A stretch of DNA of 64,000 nt from Melitaea cinxia. Lineage: Eukaryota > Arthropoda > Insecta > Lepidoptera > Nymphalidae. The notes beneath the pieces were generated by a model. That model was not told the origin of the DNA and ran no database searches. It saw only the letters and a program-made list of their open reading frames with translations. A program made the position numbers and the translations under genes. The stretch covers positions 7,165,206 through 7,229,205 of the forward strand of contig NC_059396.1 of NCBI RefSeq assembly GCF_905220565.1. Reading direction: 5' to 3'. This document shows, one piece after another, positions 26,801 to 38,800 of this stretch. Every line of letters starts with the position of its first letter. The stretch's first letter is position 1.

Positions 26801-29800
26801 TATATTCCTTCTTCAGTTCTTTGGATGCCCCAATAAAATTCCTTCCTTGATCGCTGTACATGTGTTTCGGGGTGGATCTTCTGGCACAAAAACGTCGGAA
26901 TGCTGCCAAAAATCCTGGTGTGCTTATATCAGACACTAGCTCTAGGTGAACGGCCTTTGTCGAGAGGCAAACGAAGACTGCAACATAGGCCTTCTGTGTT
27001 CGTATTCCACGGCCTTTGTTTGATTTGATATCGAAGGATCCAGTGAAATCAACGCCACAATGATAGAATGCGCGTGAAGGAGTAACTCGAGGCTCGGGTA
27101 AATCAGCCATAATCTGCGTTATCTTCTCTGCCTTGAAACGTCGACATTTGACACACTTTCGAAGTTCTCTTTTTACTGTTCTAAGCCCACTGATAACCCA
27201 ATAGTTTTCTCGTATATAAGACAAAGTCAGGCTTGGTCCACCGTGAAGCGTGGTGTAATGAGCGTGTCGTACAATAAGTTCAGTGAGTTTGCCGTGACTG
27301 GGTAGTATTACGGGGTGCTTAGCTGAGTGACTAAGATAGGAATTGTTTAATCTCCCCCCAACTCTAAGTAACCCATCACATGGGTCTAGATAAGGTAGTA
27401 AACTTAGCAGTTTACTAGATTTACTTAAACCTTGTTGTTTTTGTAGTCGTTCAATTTCCTCCTCAAATTCAATTGTTTGTATTGTCTTAATAATTAAGTT
27501 CATCGCGTTTTTTCTTTCTGATGACGAAAGATAATTTTGTTGAAGTATTTGTTTACGTCGCAACCATTGTGTATAACGTGTGAGCCAGCCGATTATAGTG
27601 ATTAAGCGCTCTATTGAGCTACATTCATTTAATAATTGCAATACTAAAGCATTTTTATAAGATAAGGCTGCGGTCACACTGGATGCTTTTATTTCTAAGC
27701 GTGGTGGTTGATATTTTTCTTCCTTCATTGTACTCGAATTAAATGTTAACAACCACTGCGGGCCGTGCCACCATAAATGATGCTCCAATAACTGCTGTGT
27801 TGACAGTCCTCTCGAGGCGCAGTCTGCAGGGTTATCTTCAGATTTAACATGATGCCATGACGATGATGGAATTATATTGAGGATAGTTCGAACTCTGTTA
27901 GCCACGAACTGTTTCCACCTATTGACATCTCCATATAACCAACCAAGAACCACCATGGAGTCGGTCCAGGCAAATACTTGTAGATTATCAGGCAAGGTTT
28001 GAATTACTTTTTTTATAAGCCGTGATAGTAGCAGTGCTCCACATAGCTCAAGTTTTGGCAAGGATAGTTTTTTCTTCAAGGGTGCTAATTTTGTCTTAGC
28101 AGTCACAAGCGTCGATGTGTACTTGCCCTTAGAATTTATCGTGACGGCATAAATAGCGCAAGCATATGCTTTTTCGGATGCGTCACAAAATCCATGAATT
28201 GTATAATGATTTTTATCGCCTATGTATCTAGGAATTTTAAACTGGTCTATTTGTTGATAGTCACGTTTCAGCTTTATCCATTCATTCGTTATGGTATTCG
28301 ACAATTGTGTATCCCAATCCGTGGTTTCTTCAGACCAAGTTTGTTGGAATAAAAGCTTTGCCCGAACTGAAAGGGGGCTGAGAAATCCCATGGGATCATA
28401 TACCTTGGAAATGTTCGAAAGGAGTTGTCTTTTAGTTATGACGTCATCACTGTTTTCATCTTCGAATATATTTTTGAATACGAAAATATCTGACGACGGA
28501 ATCCAGCGTAAGCCTAAGGTTTTTCGGTTTTCTAGGCCCTTAAAATCTAACGGAGTGTCTAATTGATTAGCGGATAGCCCTTCAATCAGTTCCTTTGCAT
28601 TGCTGGACCACTTCCGAATATTCATGCCGGCTCCCTTCAGGATATCGATGATCTCTCTTTGTAACTGTTTTGCTTGAGAGATATTATCACAACCTTCGAG
28701 CAGATCATCCATGTATAATGACGTCATTAGCGCTTTAGCTGCCAGGGGAAACTTGTGTGCGTCATCCATAGCTAGCTGCTTTATAGTACGCATAGCGAGA
28801 TAAGGGGCCGCCTTTGTACCATACGTGACCGTAGTCAATTGGTACTCCCTTAAGGGGGCTTCTTGTATGCTTCTCCAGACAATACGTTGCAGATGTTGAT
28901 CGGTTTCTCGAACCATTATTTGACGAAACATTTTCTCTAAGTCAGCAGTAACGACATACTTATGTTGTCGCCATACTAAGATGAGATGCTGTAAATCCTT
29001 TTGCAAATTCGGACCACGCTCCATCAAGTCATTTAAGCTGAATCCACTTGATGTTTTTGATGATCCATTGAATACCGTTCGTAGTTTAGTTGTTGTAGAG
29101 TCGTTTTTTTGTACACCGTGATGAGGAAGATAGTGTACAAATGAACTACATTTTGTAACGGGAGACATGTGACCACTTTGTTCGTATTCTTGCATAAAAT
29201 TTCTGTAGCTTTCCGAGAAGCAATCGTTTTTATTCATCTTCTTTTCTAAGTTGTAGAACTGAGCAATTGCCTTTGTTTTCGATTCACCGAGGTCCTTTTC
29301 AAATCCCGGTTTCATGGGGAGGGCCACTTCATATCGTCCGTTTGATAAACGTTTTGTTGTTGATTGATAGAATTGTTCACAATACTCTTCGTCTGGAGTC
29401 ATTTCGATAGACGAATCATTGACTTCTTCTAGCTCCCAATATTGAGAAATCGCTGACAGGTCTGTAGTAATCACGTGACATTTAAACGTTTTCACGCTAC
29501 CCGATAGTATCCAGCCTAACTTTGTTTGTTGGGCTATTGGAGCCATGTTCGGACCTTTGATCAGGCCGCTCATTATAATTTCTGAATATATGCTTGCGTC
29601 TAGTAATAGATCGATAGGCCTAGATACGTTGTATTCCGGGTCGGCTAGTTGTATGTGTTGTATATGAGGCCACGATTCTTTCTTGAAGGATATGTTTGGT
29701 AAATTGTTAATGACGTGATTGATGACTAATGCTTGCGTCGTAAACTCGTAGTCTTGGTAAATAGACTGACACTCGAGCTTGACGACTCCTTTGCTATGTT

Positions 29801-32800
29801 TCGATCCGTTACCAATACCAGATACCGAAGCATGGTACCGTTGCCGCGGCAAGCCCAGCATCTGAGCGGCGTTTTCCGATATTAGGGAAATCTGAGAGCC
29901 TTGGTCGAGCAGACATCTCAATGTCATATATGTGCCATCAAGGGCCTTAACTCTGATAGACAAGGTAGTCAGTAAAATCTCTTCTTCATCCGTAGCGACG
30001 TGATTGACGCAATGTTGCTTAGCATCTTGTTGCAACGAGACTTGATATTTTTGCGGAGTTGGAGTATTCAGTTGGGTTGATGACCCACTAGACATGTCAG
30101 TCAGCGAGTTTGTAGACTGCTTATTAATGTTTATAGTATAGGCGTCATGTAACATTGTGTTGTGACTCTTTTTACATAGTTTGCATTTTTTCATTGACGT
30201 ACATAAATTCTTGTTATGTGTGTACAAGCAATTATGACAAAGGTTAAAATCTTCGATAATTCGATAACGTTCGCCCGGTGTTAATTTGATAAACTTCTCG
30301 CATTTGTATAAGGGATGTTTCTTGTCACAAATCGGGCAATTAGACATGTATGTCGCAACGCTTTGATATTCTTTATTTATTAATTTTCCATACCGATGTT
30401 CCTTTTGAAATTGAGGCTTGTAAGTCTTGTTATTAACTGATTTTTGTTGATTATATTTTTTGAATGATGACAACATTTCTCTATCTCTTATGCCGCTTGG
30501 TTCTAAAGCGATGAATTTGCTCTCTAAGAAGTCCATTAGCTCCGAGAGTGAAGGTAATTCTCGTGGCATTTTCCGGGCTTCCTTGTAGTCGTTATAGGTG
30601 ACTGTATCCAGCTTTTTTGTAATAATATGAACTAATAATGGGTCCCAGGTACTTGTATCGATACCCAGGTTTTTAATAGCGTAGATACATTCCATTGACG
30701 TGTCGTAAATACGTCTAATCTCGTAGGCTGATTGTTTTTGAGCGGCTGGCTGATTAATAAAGATTTCGATTTGTTTAGTAAATAACAATTGTGGATTGTT
30801 ATATCTGTGTGTCAACAATTCCCACGCTGTGTCGTAGTTGTCCGCTGAGATAGTTAGATGTTGGATGATTCGTTCAGCATCTCCTCGTAATTTGCTCTTT
30901 AGGTGTTGCATCTTCTGAGTTTTTGTAATCAAATTGTTATTGTGAATACTTTCTACGTATAAGTCATAAAAAGTAGGCCATTGCGTATATTTGCCTGTAA
31001 ACGTAGGCAAGTCGATCTGTGGTGTCGATTTTTCATGATGAATGGTCGATGTGAGTTTAAGATTCAACGCCCTTTTGACTGACTTGTATGAATCTTCGTA
31101 GGCGTAAAACTCACTATCGTACTGGGTATCCGATCCTTGTAGGATATTATCTATTTGCAAGTGCAAAGCGTCTATTGCGTTCCAGCGCGTTTGTATGTTG
31201 CGTAACTCGTCTTCCAGCTCCCATTTGTCTTGGATTTCATCTACTTTCAAGCGATTTATTTGTCGATGAAAAGCTCGGAAGTTTGTTCTTTGCAGTGACA
31301 TCAATTCTGTTGCCTGACCTCGATCCGTCGTTGAGATCTTAGTGGCATTTGAACTTTGAAGTGATCCCTCCATTTTCATCATTTTTTAATGCTGACGTTG
31401 ATGTAAAATTGATAGGACCGTCTTCAGGGGTCCAGGCCAATCCCTCAGTGAATAGTGCGACCTTGTTTGCGCCTTCTCAATTTAACTGGTGGAACCCGCT
31501 TCTGGGAAGCCAGTCAACCGATTCGCAGTCACACAAATTCCACGTGAGCGTTGTGGCCACTGTATGTGGATTCTCCAAATGTCGATGGAAATCCGTAGAG
31601 TTTATAGTCTTGATTGACTGTTTTCTTGAGTGATTTCTCGAAGAAATATTTGTTTTTTTTTTTTTCTCGAAGGATCAACACGACTGTATGTATCCTCGAA
31701 GTAAGACTGTTGTCTTCTAGCTTGCAGGTTCAGAATGACTGCGCAGCTTGTCAGCAGCAAGGCTGTATTCTCGAAGGACCAAAAAACTGTATGGTCCTGT
31801 CTGTATGATCCTCGAAGAAAGACTGTTGTCTTGAAGAAAGTAATCTCGAAGGACCACAAAACTGTATGCTCGAAGGACCAAAAAACTGTATGGTACAGTC
31901 TATGGTTGAGTGAGAGATGACATGTGAGGGAAGGTTATGAGGGAAACCAAACCCAATGAAAGTCGATCTAACACTAAATTTATTCAGATTATTTTGAGTA
32001 TATATAGGCAGAAGTACAGACGTCATTTGACGTCAATCGTAGCAAACAAATATCAATTTCATTAGAAATCTGCATAAGAAAAATAACAATTTCGTAATAA
32101 ATCAGCTAAATTAAAGAGGTTACTAATTAGCAAAACAATCATATTGCTCAATGTGCGTTGACCCGTACAAAGACTAATTGAAACGACAAGGCTGACTCAA
32201 AAGCTAGTATTTTATGAGGACGATGCTGGTCGGAGTACTGTTAAATAACTATATATTGAAGTGACTTCAAGTAATAAAAAAAAAACACTATTTATAAAAA
32301 CAAGATCACATACTCGTATGATGTTCTACACTTACATTATCATTAAAAACATATTATCATTTTAATAAACTGAACGAATGAATTAATGAATTACAGGAAT
32401 TGTTTTATTTTTCGTTTTATTTATTTAATTACTAGCTGCGCTTCGCGGTAACACCCGCGTGATTTACGATTCCGCGAGCATATCTCGGATAAAGAGCCTA
32501 TGTACTATTCTGAATCTTCGACTATCTACGTACCAAGTGTAATAACGAATATTTTTGAATATCATATCAAAAATTGACCGCTCCAGCGGGGTTCGAACCC
32601 GCGTCTCCGACTTGCCGTGTCGGCGCTCTAGCCAATTAAGCTATGGAACGATGCACCCGCTCGAGCGAAATTTTCGATATGATAATTTTTAATTTTCGGT
32701 TTAAGCTAACCGTGGCGCCGTCTATAGTGAGCTCTTTACAGAAACCCGTAACTATTCAAAGTTTCATATTACAATGAAAATCTTTGACAGGAGACGACAC

Positions 32801-35800
32801 CGTGCTATTTTTAATATCTAAGATTTTTATTTTTGTGTTACCCACATTAGGAATTCTAAACATTTTTGACATAGCTTAAGAGGAAAGGGTACCGGGTCTT
32901 TCTCCATACAAACGTAGTCGACTGTTTTCTCCCTGGATAATGACACTAGATCAAATATTTTTGTGACATAGAACTCTTTGCTGCCATGACCATGCCCCTA
33001 TGTTTTGATTTTTTTCATATTCTTATTATCATAGGAATTAGGAGACTTCAAAAACTCGAAATATTGCATAATTTTTTGTACATTTTCAGACACTCATTAA
33101 AAAAAATACATGCATATTTTCAAAAAAATGAAAACATAGGGGCATAGCCGAAGTCTTCTTTTATTTTCTAAAAAAAAAATTAAAAAAAAATTGCCATGTT
33201 TTGAGGAGAAAACAGTCGACTACGAAACACTGTTTTGGTCAAAAATTATATACCTAAAACGGTCTGAGCTGCAGTTGTCCCTTTCTTGCTTTTTGGGGGA
33301 TAGGTCTGGGGGAGGGAAGGGTCAAAGCAATACGTATATACGCCAGCGAAGTGATGCCTCATAGTCGACAATTATATCGATACACTAGTGATGTAATTTT
33401 TAGTCGATATTTTCTAAAATTCGTATTAACAAAATTAAATAATTTCTCTTTTCATAACTACAATAAAACCGTATTTGTATATGCGGTTTTTATTGTAAAA
33501 CTGTGCAAACCTGGGCTAACGAAGGGTTTCGCTAACAAATAACAATGATAATTATGGTAAATAACTGTGTTATTTGTTTTTGGTATCAAATTAAAGGGCT
33601 CAATACAAGGATTTCAAAAAAAGTATATTATGATTATTATTACCGTAATACAATAAGAAAGTTTAAAAAAATAGGACTGCTCTTTCCCATGCCTATGCCA
33701 AGCAAGCTGCGAGCCGCGCTTCTTCCTCGCCTCCTAGGCGAAAAACAACGTCGGGGTTTACTCTTTCCAATATATTATTTTTTTATCAATTTCGGAATAC
33801 TCTGTAAAAAGCTATGCATGGTAAATAAATATAGGTACGTGGTGACTTTAGAACCTCCTGTGTTTTTTTTTTTTTTTTCATCGGTAAAAAATTGCTTAGT
33901 TGTTTTCTTGAGATTACTGAGGAGCAGATTATTAAATTTGGTCGAATCTATGTACCTATGCGATTCGTATTTGGACTTCGCAAATAGAATCATATTTCAA
34001 GATTCACGACAGCGTCTCGCACGCTGTAGTCGCGGTGACTAGGCATACCAACACCTGTGTCTATTACACCGACGACCGTGACGACGCAATTGGTCGCTTT
34101 GTGACGAAGGCAGCGGAAACTTCTGAAAAAGACATCCTCGAGCACAGCCTCAGGATGGCGATTCACCACAGGGATGCCGCCGTCATTGAGGGTGTGCTCG
34201 AAATGTTAAAATTGTAGCACACCTTACTTGTAGGAATAAATTGTATAAGGAAAAAACTTAGGAGTAAGAAAAAAAAAAAAATTACTAATAATAACATAGG
34301 TTAAGTGTATATTGTAAGTAGGCCAAGTAGGCCATAAGTGTACATATACGTTAGCTAGACAATAAGTGTACATATATTATAGATAGCAAGTAAGTGTATA
34401 TATAAACATAGATAATAATAATTATTATAATAGTGACAACAATAATTAAAGTAAGGCGCAATATAATTCTATGTCTTTTTGCATGTAAGATATCAATTAA
34501 GTTTAGCATAATTTTGGTCGGTGGACTCACGTCTGCATTAGGGATACTAAGATAGAATAATTAGGTCTCTTAGTGTAAGCTGCAGTAGTGTAACAAGTAA
34601 ACGATCAGTAATAAAACTAAAAATCGGAATAACAAAAGCATGGGCACTTTAAGCCTGTGGACATAACTTTATTTAAAAAAAAAAAAAAAAAAAAATAGAA
34701 TCATATTTCTGAATTGCGTATAAAACTCAAGTGGCACCACTGGCGTAGCATTCCTTGGAACCCCGAGAACCTTGGGGCCCTGTATCAAAATTAGTGGCAG
34801 GCAAATGATGGGTAAAGATTTCTCACAAAAAATGCTTGCATTGAATTAAAATAAATATTTATTGATTATAAGTTATAACTTCCTCCTAGAATAGACAATA
34901 GTGAGTGTAGTCTGCTGTAGCTGTTCCTGTTCCATCGAAATCCTTAGGTAATTTTTTATCAGTTTTAGTTTTGAAAAACATCAAGTTAATACCTCCGTAA
35001 AATTGGATGCAAGGCTATTGAATTTTATCAGTAATAATTCCATGAGTTCTTTAATGGAATGAATGTTTTGAATTTCGGATTTTAAGCTAATTTAAAGAGC
35101 TTGTAGTTCAAAGCTGGAGAGTTATTAGCCTTGACCTGCAGCAATAGATGCGGGGGATCGTTCGCTTCAGCCTGTGAGGCCAATACTATTAGCGAAATTC
35201 TATGAATCTTCCGCATCTATATGGGGGATTCACAGGCGCATAACCTGAAGAAGAGATTCAACGCTGCCTCCAGGTCTTACAGGTAGTAAATCGCTAGGGC
35301 AAAGTTCAAACACAACAGAATTGGCGAGAGACTATTGGGCTTTCCAAATGGAACCCGTGCCTTTTGTTTCTTACAAAAGCTGTCGAAGGTAACTTTTTTT
35401 AGTCTACACTTTCATCATTGCGCGAACCTGAAGGCTCTCTGGCATATTATGCGAAAAAGTAAGCGAAATTCTTTGCACTCTTTTTGCGTCGAATTCAACT
35501 CTTGACAATGAGGGAAAAGCACCACCGAGCATTCCACGGTGCGAACACGCGATGCGTAATGTGCACTATGAGCAGTGTCGTTTGTCGTGTCCTGCATTCT
35601 TTCGATGTCAAGAAGTCTAGTGGTGCTAATTGTATCCACCAGTGGTTTGCAACCAATGTGCGAGCTTCGTGCGCAATGTTTCCGCGTACATTCAAAGTGT
35701 GGAATGACCTTGCTAAAATTTGGGGGTTTTAAAGCGTCTAGTGTCTACATCTTTTCTCTAAAGGCCATGGGGGACGGTAGCCGTTATAAATCAGATGGCT

Positions 35801-38800
35801 TCGTCTGCTTGTGTGCCCCATTCTTATATAAAAAAGATTAATTCATTGTTCATAATGATTAACTAAATCCCGAAATAAACGATACAGAATGTTATCAACA
35901 ATTGGGCACACGCTTGACTCGGATAAAAGGGGACTGCTTTTCAGACTTCAGTCATTTCTGAAGTTAAAACTCTATAGGTATGTATGACAGTTTTTTTATT
36001 CTTTTTTCCAGGAAGCACAAGATTAAGTGACATTGTGGATAACATTTTACTAATTTTTGCTTACACACCTTAGGGGCCCTGTAAATAGGGGGCCCCGTAT
36101 CATTGATACGGCTGATACGGCAGTAGTTACGCCCTGAGTGGCACCCAATTCCCTACTTCGGGAATACGTATATTCTCAACTTACTTTACTCTATTCTTTT
36201 TAATCCTGTTGTACCTGCTTATCTAAAACGACGATTTAAGTTTCTTAGTGATTCCAATGAACGCAGTTTTCGTTCTGAGGAAAGCTTACTTCTTGAATTT
36301 CCCTCTCACTCCTCTTTCTTTTATACTAAATCTTTCACTGTTCAAGCTTGTCGACTTAGGAATTCTATAGACGTGTAAAATCGGTTTCTATTTTTAACCG
36401 ACTTCCAAAAAGGGAGGAAGCTCTCAATTTAACTGTATTTTTTATGTATGTTACTTCAGAACTTTTGACTGAGTGGACCGATTTCTACAAAATTTTTTTA
36501 ATCGAAAGGTGGTGTGTGTCATTTGGTCTCACTTGAGTTTATTTGAGATCTAACAACAACTTTTCGAGTAATATAAATAATACGTTTTTACTTGACTATT
36601 TTCGTCGACCTACGTTGTATTATAACCGCATAACTTTTTACTGGGTGTACCGATTTTGATGATTTTTAATTTAATCGAAAGCTGATGTTTATCGTGTAGT
36701 CATATTTAAATTTCATCGAGATCTGATAACAAATTTTTGAGTAATCTTTAATAACGCGTATTTACTTGACTATATTTTCGTCTACCTTTGTTGTATTACA
36801 TGTCGATGTAATTGAAGTCGGCTTTTTTTCCTTTGCGTACAAGTCGAACTCGGTCCACCCAGTCAAAAGTTCTGAAGTAACATATATACAAAAAAAAGAA
36901 AGAAAAATACAGTCGAATTAAGAACCTCCTCCTTTTTTGGAAGTCGGTTAAAAATCAATCTGATACGTATTATTATTTTCTGTTGGTGTACAATAAAGTG
37001 TATTGTTATGTTATGTCATGTTAATCAACCACTATTTAAAAAAATTCAATCGATTACGTAATTTGCCTAACTAAAAAAACATAAATAAAATAATAATTGA
37101 AAAAGTCGCCTTCATGATTTTTGTAAGTGTACTGTACATAATGTGTGAAATTAGTGTGATTTATTTAGCTATCTTTGTGTAATTATTGAATTTTTATCTT
37201 GTTCCAGCCTTTTCAATTGACTTTCTAATAGTTATTCTTCACGCAGGCGGCTTTTCTTGTTTTTTTTTTTAATTATAATATTATTTTTAACCATTGTTAT
37301 ATCGCCGCAATTATATGTTAATTAATATATATAACCTATACCTATGTATTAATAACTGCGACAAACATGAGACATTACAAATTATATAGGTACTAAGATA
37401 AACATTTTATACTGTGTATGTACTACATTACATATATATACTATACTTACACTTATACTATGTACTACATGTATACACTATAATTATGTATGTATTTCAT
37501 TACCCATTCTTACACACACCTCAACCATGTAATTACATACCTAATTCATAAATAAAGTACCTAAGTATTTCGATAATTACCCACAAAAATATAGACATGT
37601 ATCAAGTCACAAAGAGTATCCAAGTCAAAATAATAAAACATAATAATAAGTAGTTTACGAAATTCAATAATAGTAAGCCGAGTCACAGCAATACGATGCA
37701 GAACAAATTCAATAAAACAAGCCAAATTCAGAAAAATAGCACTATGCGCTATATGTACTCGTAGTCAATCACAAACGAAAGATGCGAATACTAAAATATC
37801 GTCAACAATTAATAGCTGAATAGCCGGCGCACGCACACTAACAACACGACTGTCACACATAGAAAAAACGGAGTGGAGATGGCGCGGGGCGCGGTAGCGG
37901 CATGCAGCGCGACAGAAACATTTTATTCAAATACCTATTTTTGAAAAGTCTCTTCGGTACCCTTTCCTCTTAATTGGCTAGAGCGCCGACACGGCAAGTC
38001 GGAGACGCGGGTTCGAACCCCGCTGGAGCGGTCAATTTTTGATATGATATTCAAAAATGTTTAGAATTCCTAATGTGGGTAACACAAAAATAAAAATCTT
38101 AGATATTAAAAATAGCACGGTGTCGTCTCCTGTCAAAGATTTTCATTGTAATATGAAACTTTGAATAGTTACGGGTTTCTGTAAAGAGCTCACTATAGAC
38201 GGCGCCACGGTTAGCTTAAACCGAAAATTAAAAATTATCATATCGAAAATTTCGCTCGAGCGGGTGCATCGTTCCATAGCTTAATTGGCTAGAGCGCCGA
38301 CACGGCAAGTCGGAGACGCGGGTTCGAACCCCGCTGGAGCGGTCAATTTTTGATATGATATTCAAAAATGTTTAGAATTCCTAATGTGGGTAACACAAAA
38401 ATAAAAATCTTAGATATTAAAAATAGCACGGTGTCGTCTCCTGTCAAAGATTTTCATTGTAATATGAAACTTTGAATAGTTACGGGTTTCTGTAAAGAGC
38501 TCACTATAGACGGCGCCACGGTTAGCTTAAACCGAAAATTAAAAATTATCATATCGAAAATTTCGCTCGAGCGGGTGCATCGTTCCATAGCTTAACAGGT
38601 TGAATGCCGGAATCCCCGCGCGGAGTTGGCGGAAAATCCCTTACAGTGCAACGACTCCGCGCGGGGATGTCTAGCCGTTACGTTTCTAAGCCTCAGTGGA
38701 AAAATGTTTGCGCTCTGCCGACGACTCCGCGTGGGTACTTGTATATAATATATAACTTATATGTATATTATATGCTTTGTAACATTGTTTTTACTTTTTT

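Larger units (their letters stand above)
23859..32169 (-). mobile_element. BEL/Pao LTR retrotransposon with env, apparently intact
   Basis: 8.3-kb element antisense to usp in intron 3. Two identical 267-bp LTRs flank a leader of about 520 bp (31383-31902) and one 2378-codon frame with gag, protease, reverse transcriptase, RNase H, integrase and an envelope-like part. LTR identity and the unbroken frame imply a recent insertion. I see no matching target-site duplication: AAATA precedes the left LTR and AAGAC follows the right. Known BEL/Pao insertions usually make about 5-bp duplications, so this is odd. Possible causes are recombination between copies or an assembly join. Confidence 0.93.
33922..36378 (+). 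pseudogene. LINE reverse-transcriptase C-terminal remnant split by two insertions
   Basis: Three pieces, 33922-33998, 34710-34737 and 36145-36378, stay in one frame once each target duplication is counted once (339 bases ending in TAA). They match the C-terminal part of a LINE polyprotein: a RFVFGLRK block, then an LKWHPI block, then PAYLKRRF and FPSHSS. One TAG stop lies in the first piece and upstream coding is decayed, so it was dead or dying before or after the insertions. The same LINE family is at 47.04-47.8 kb. Confidence 0.75.
32880..37969. mobile_element. 5.1-kb TTAA-flanked TIR element, non-autonomous
   Basis: Flanked by TTAA (32876-32879 and 37970-37973). Ends are GAGGAAAGGGTACCG and its exact reverse complement CGGTACCCTTTCCTC. 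It interrupts the D-arm of a tRNA-like unit: CATAGC-TTAA before and TTAA-TTGGCTAGAGC after. TTAA targeting is typical of piggyBac-type elements, but the terminal bases are not the usual CCC. No transposase is present. The interior holds a palindrome (32913-33224), a LINE remnant with two nested insertions, two TIR-repeat copies and a CpG-rich patch (37820-37920). Confidence 0.75.

Noticed and set aside
32579..32650. A functional tRNA gene reading GCC codons
   Set aside because: The cloverleaf is good, but the anticodon loop lacks U33, and the sequence occurs in identical tandem repeat units, some disrupted. A tRNA-derived repeat is more likely, so confidence was kept low.
33545..34042. 165-codon plus-strand frame
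   Set aside because: Runs across the target-duplication boundary at 33998, so it joins unrelated sequences.
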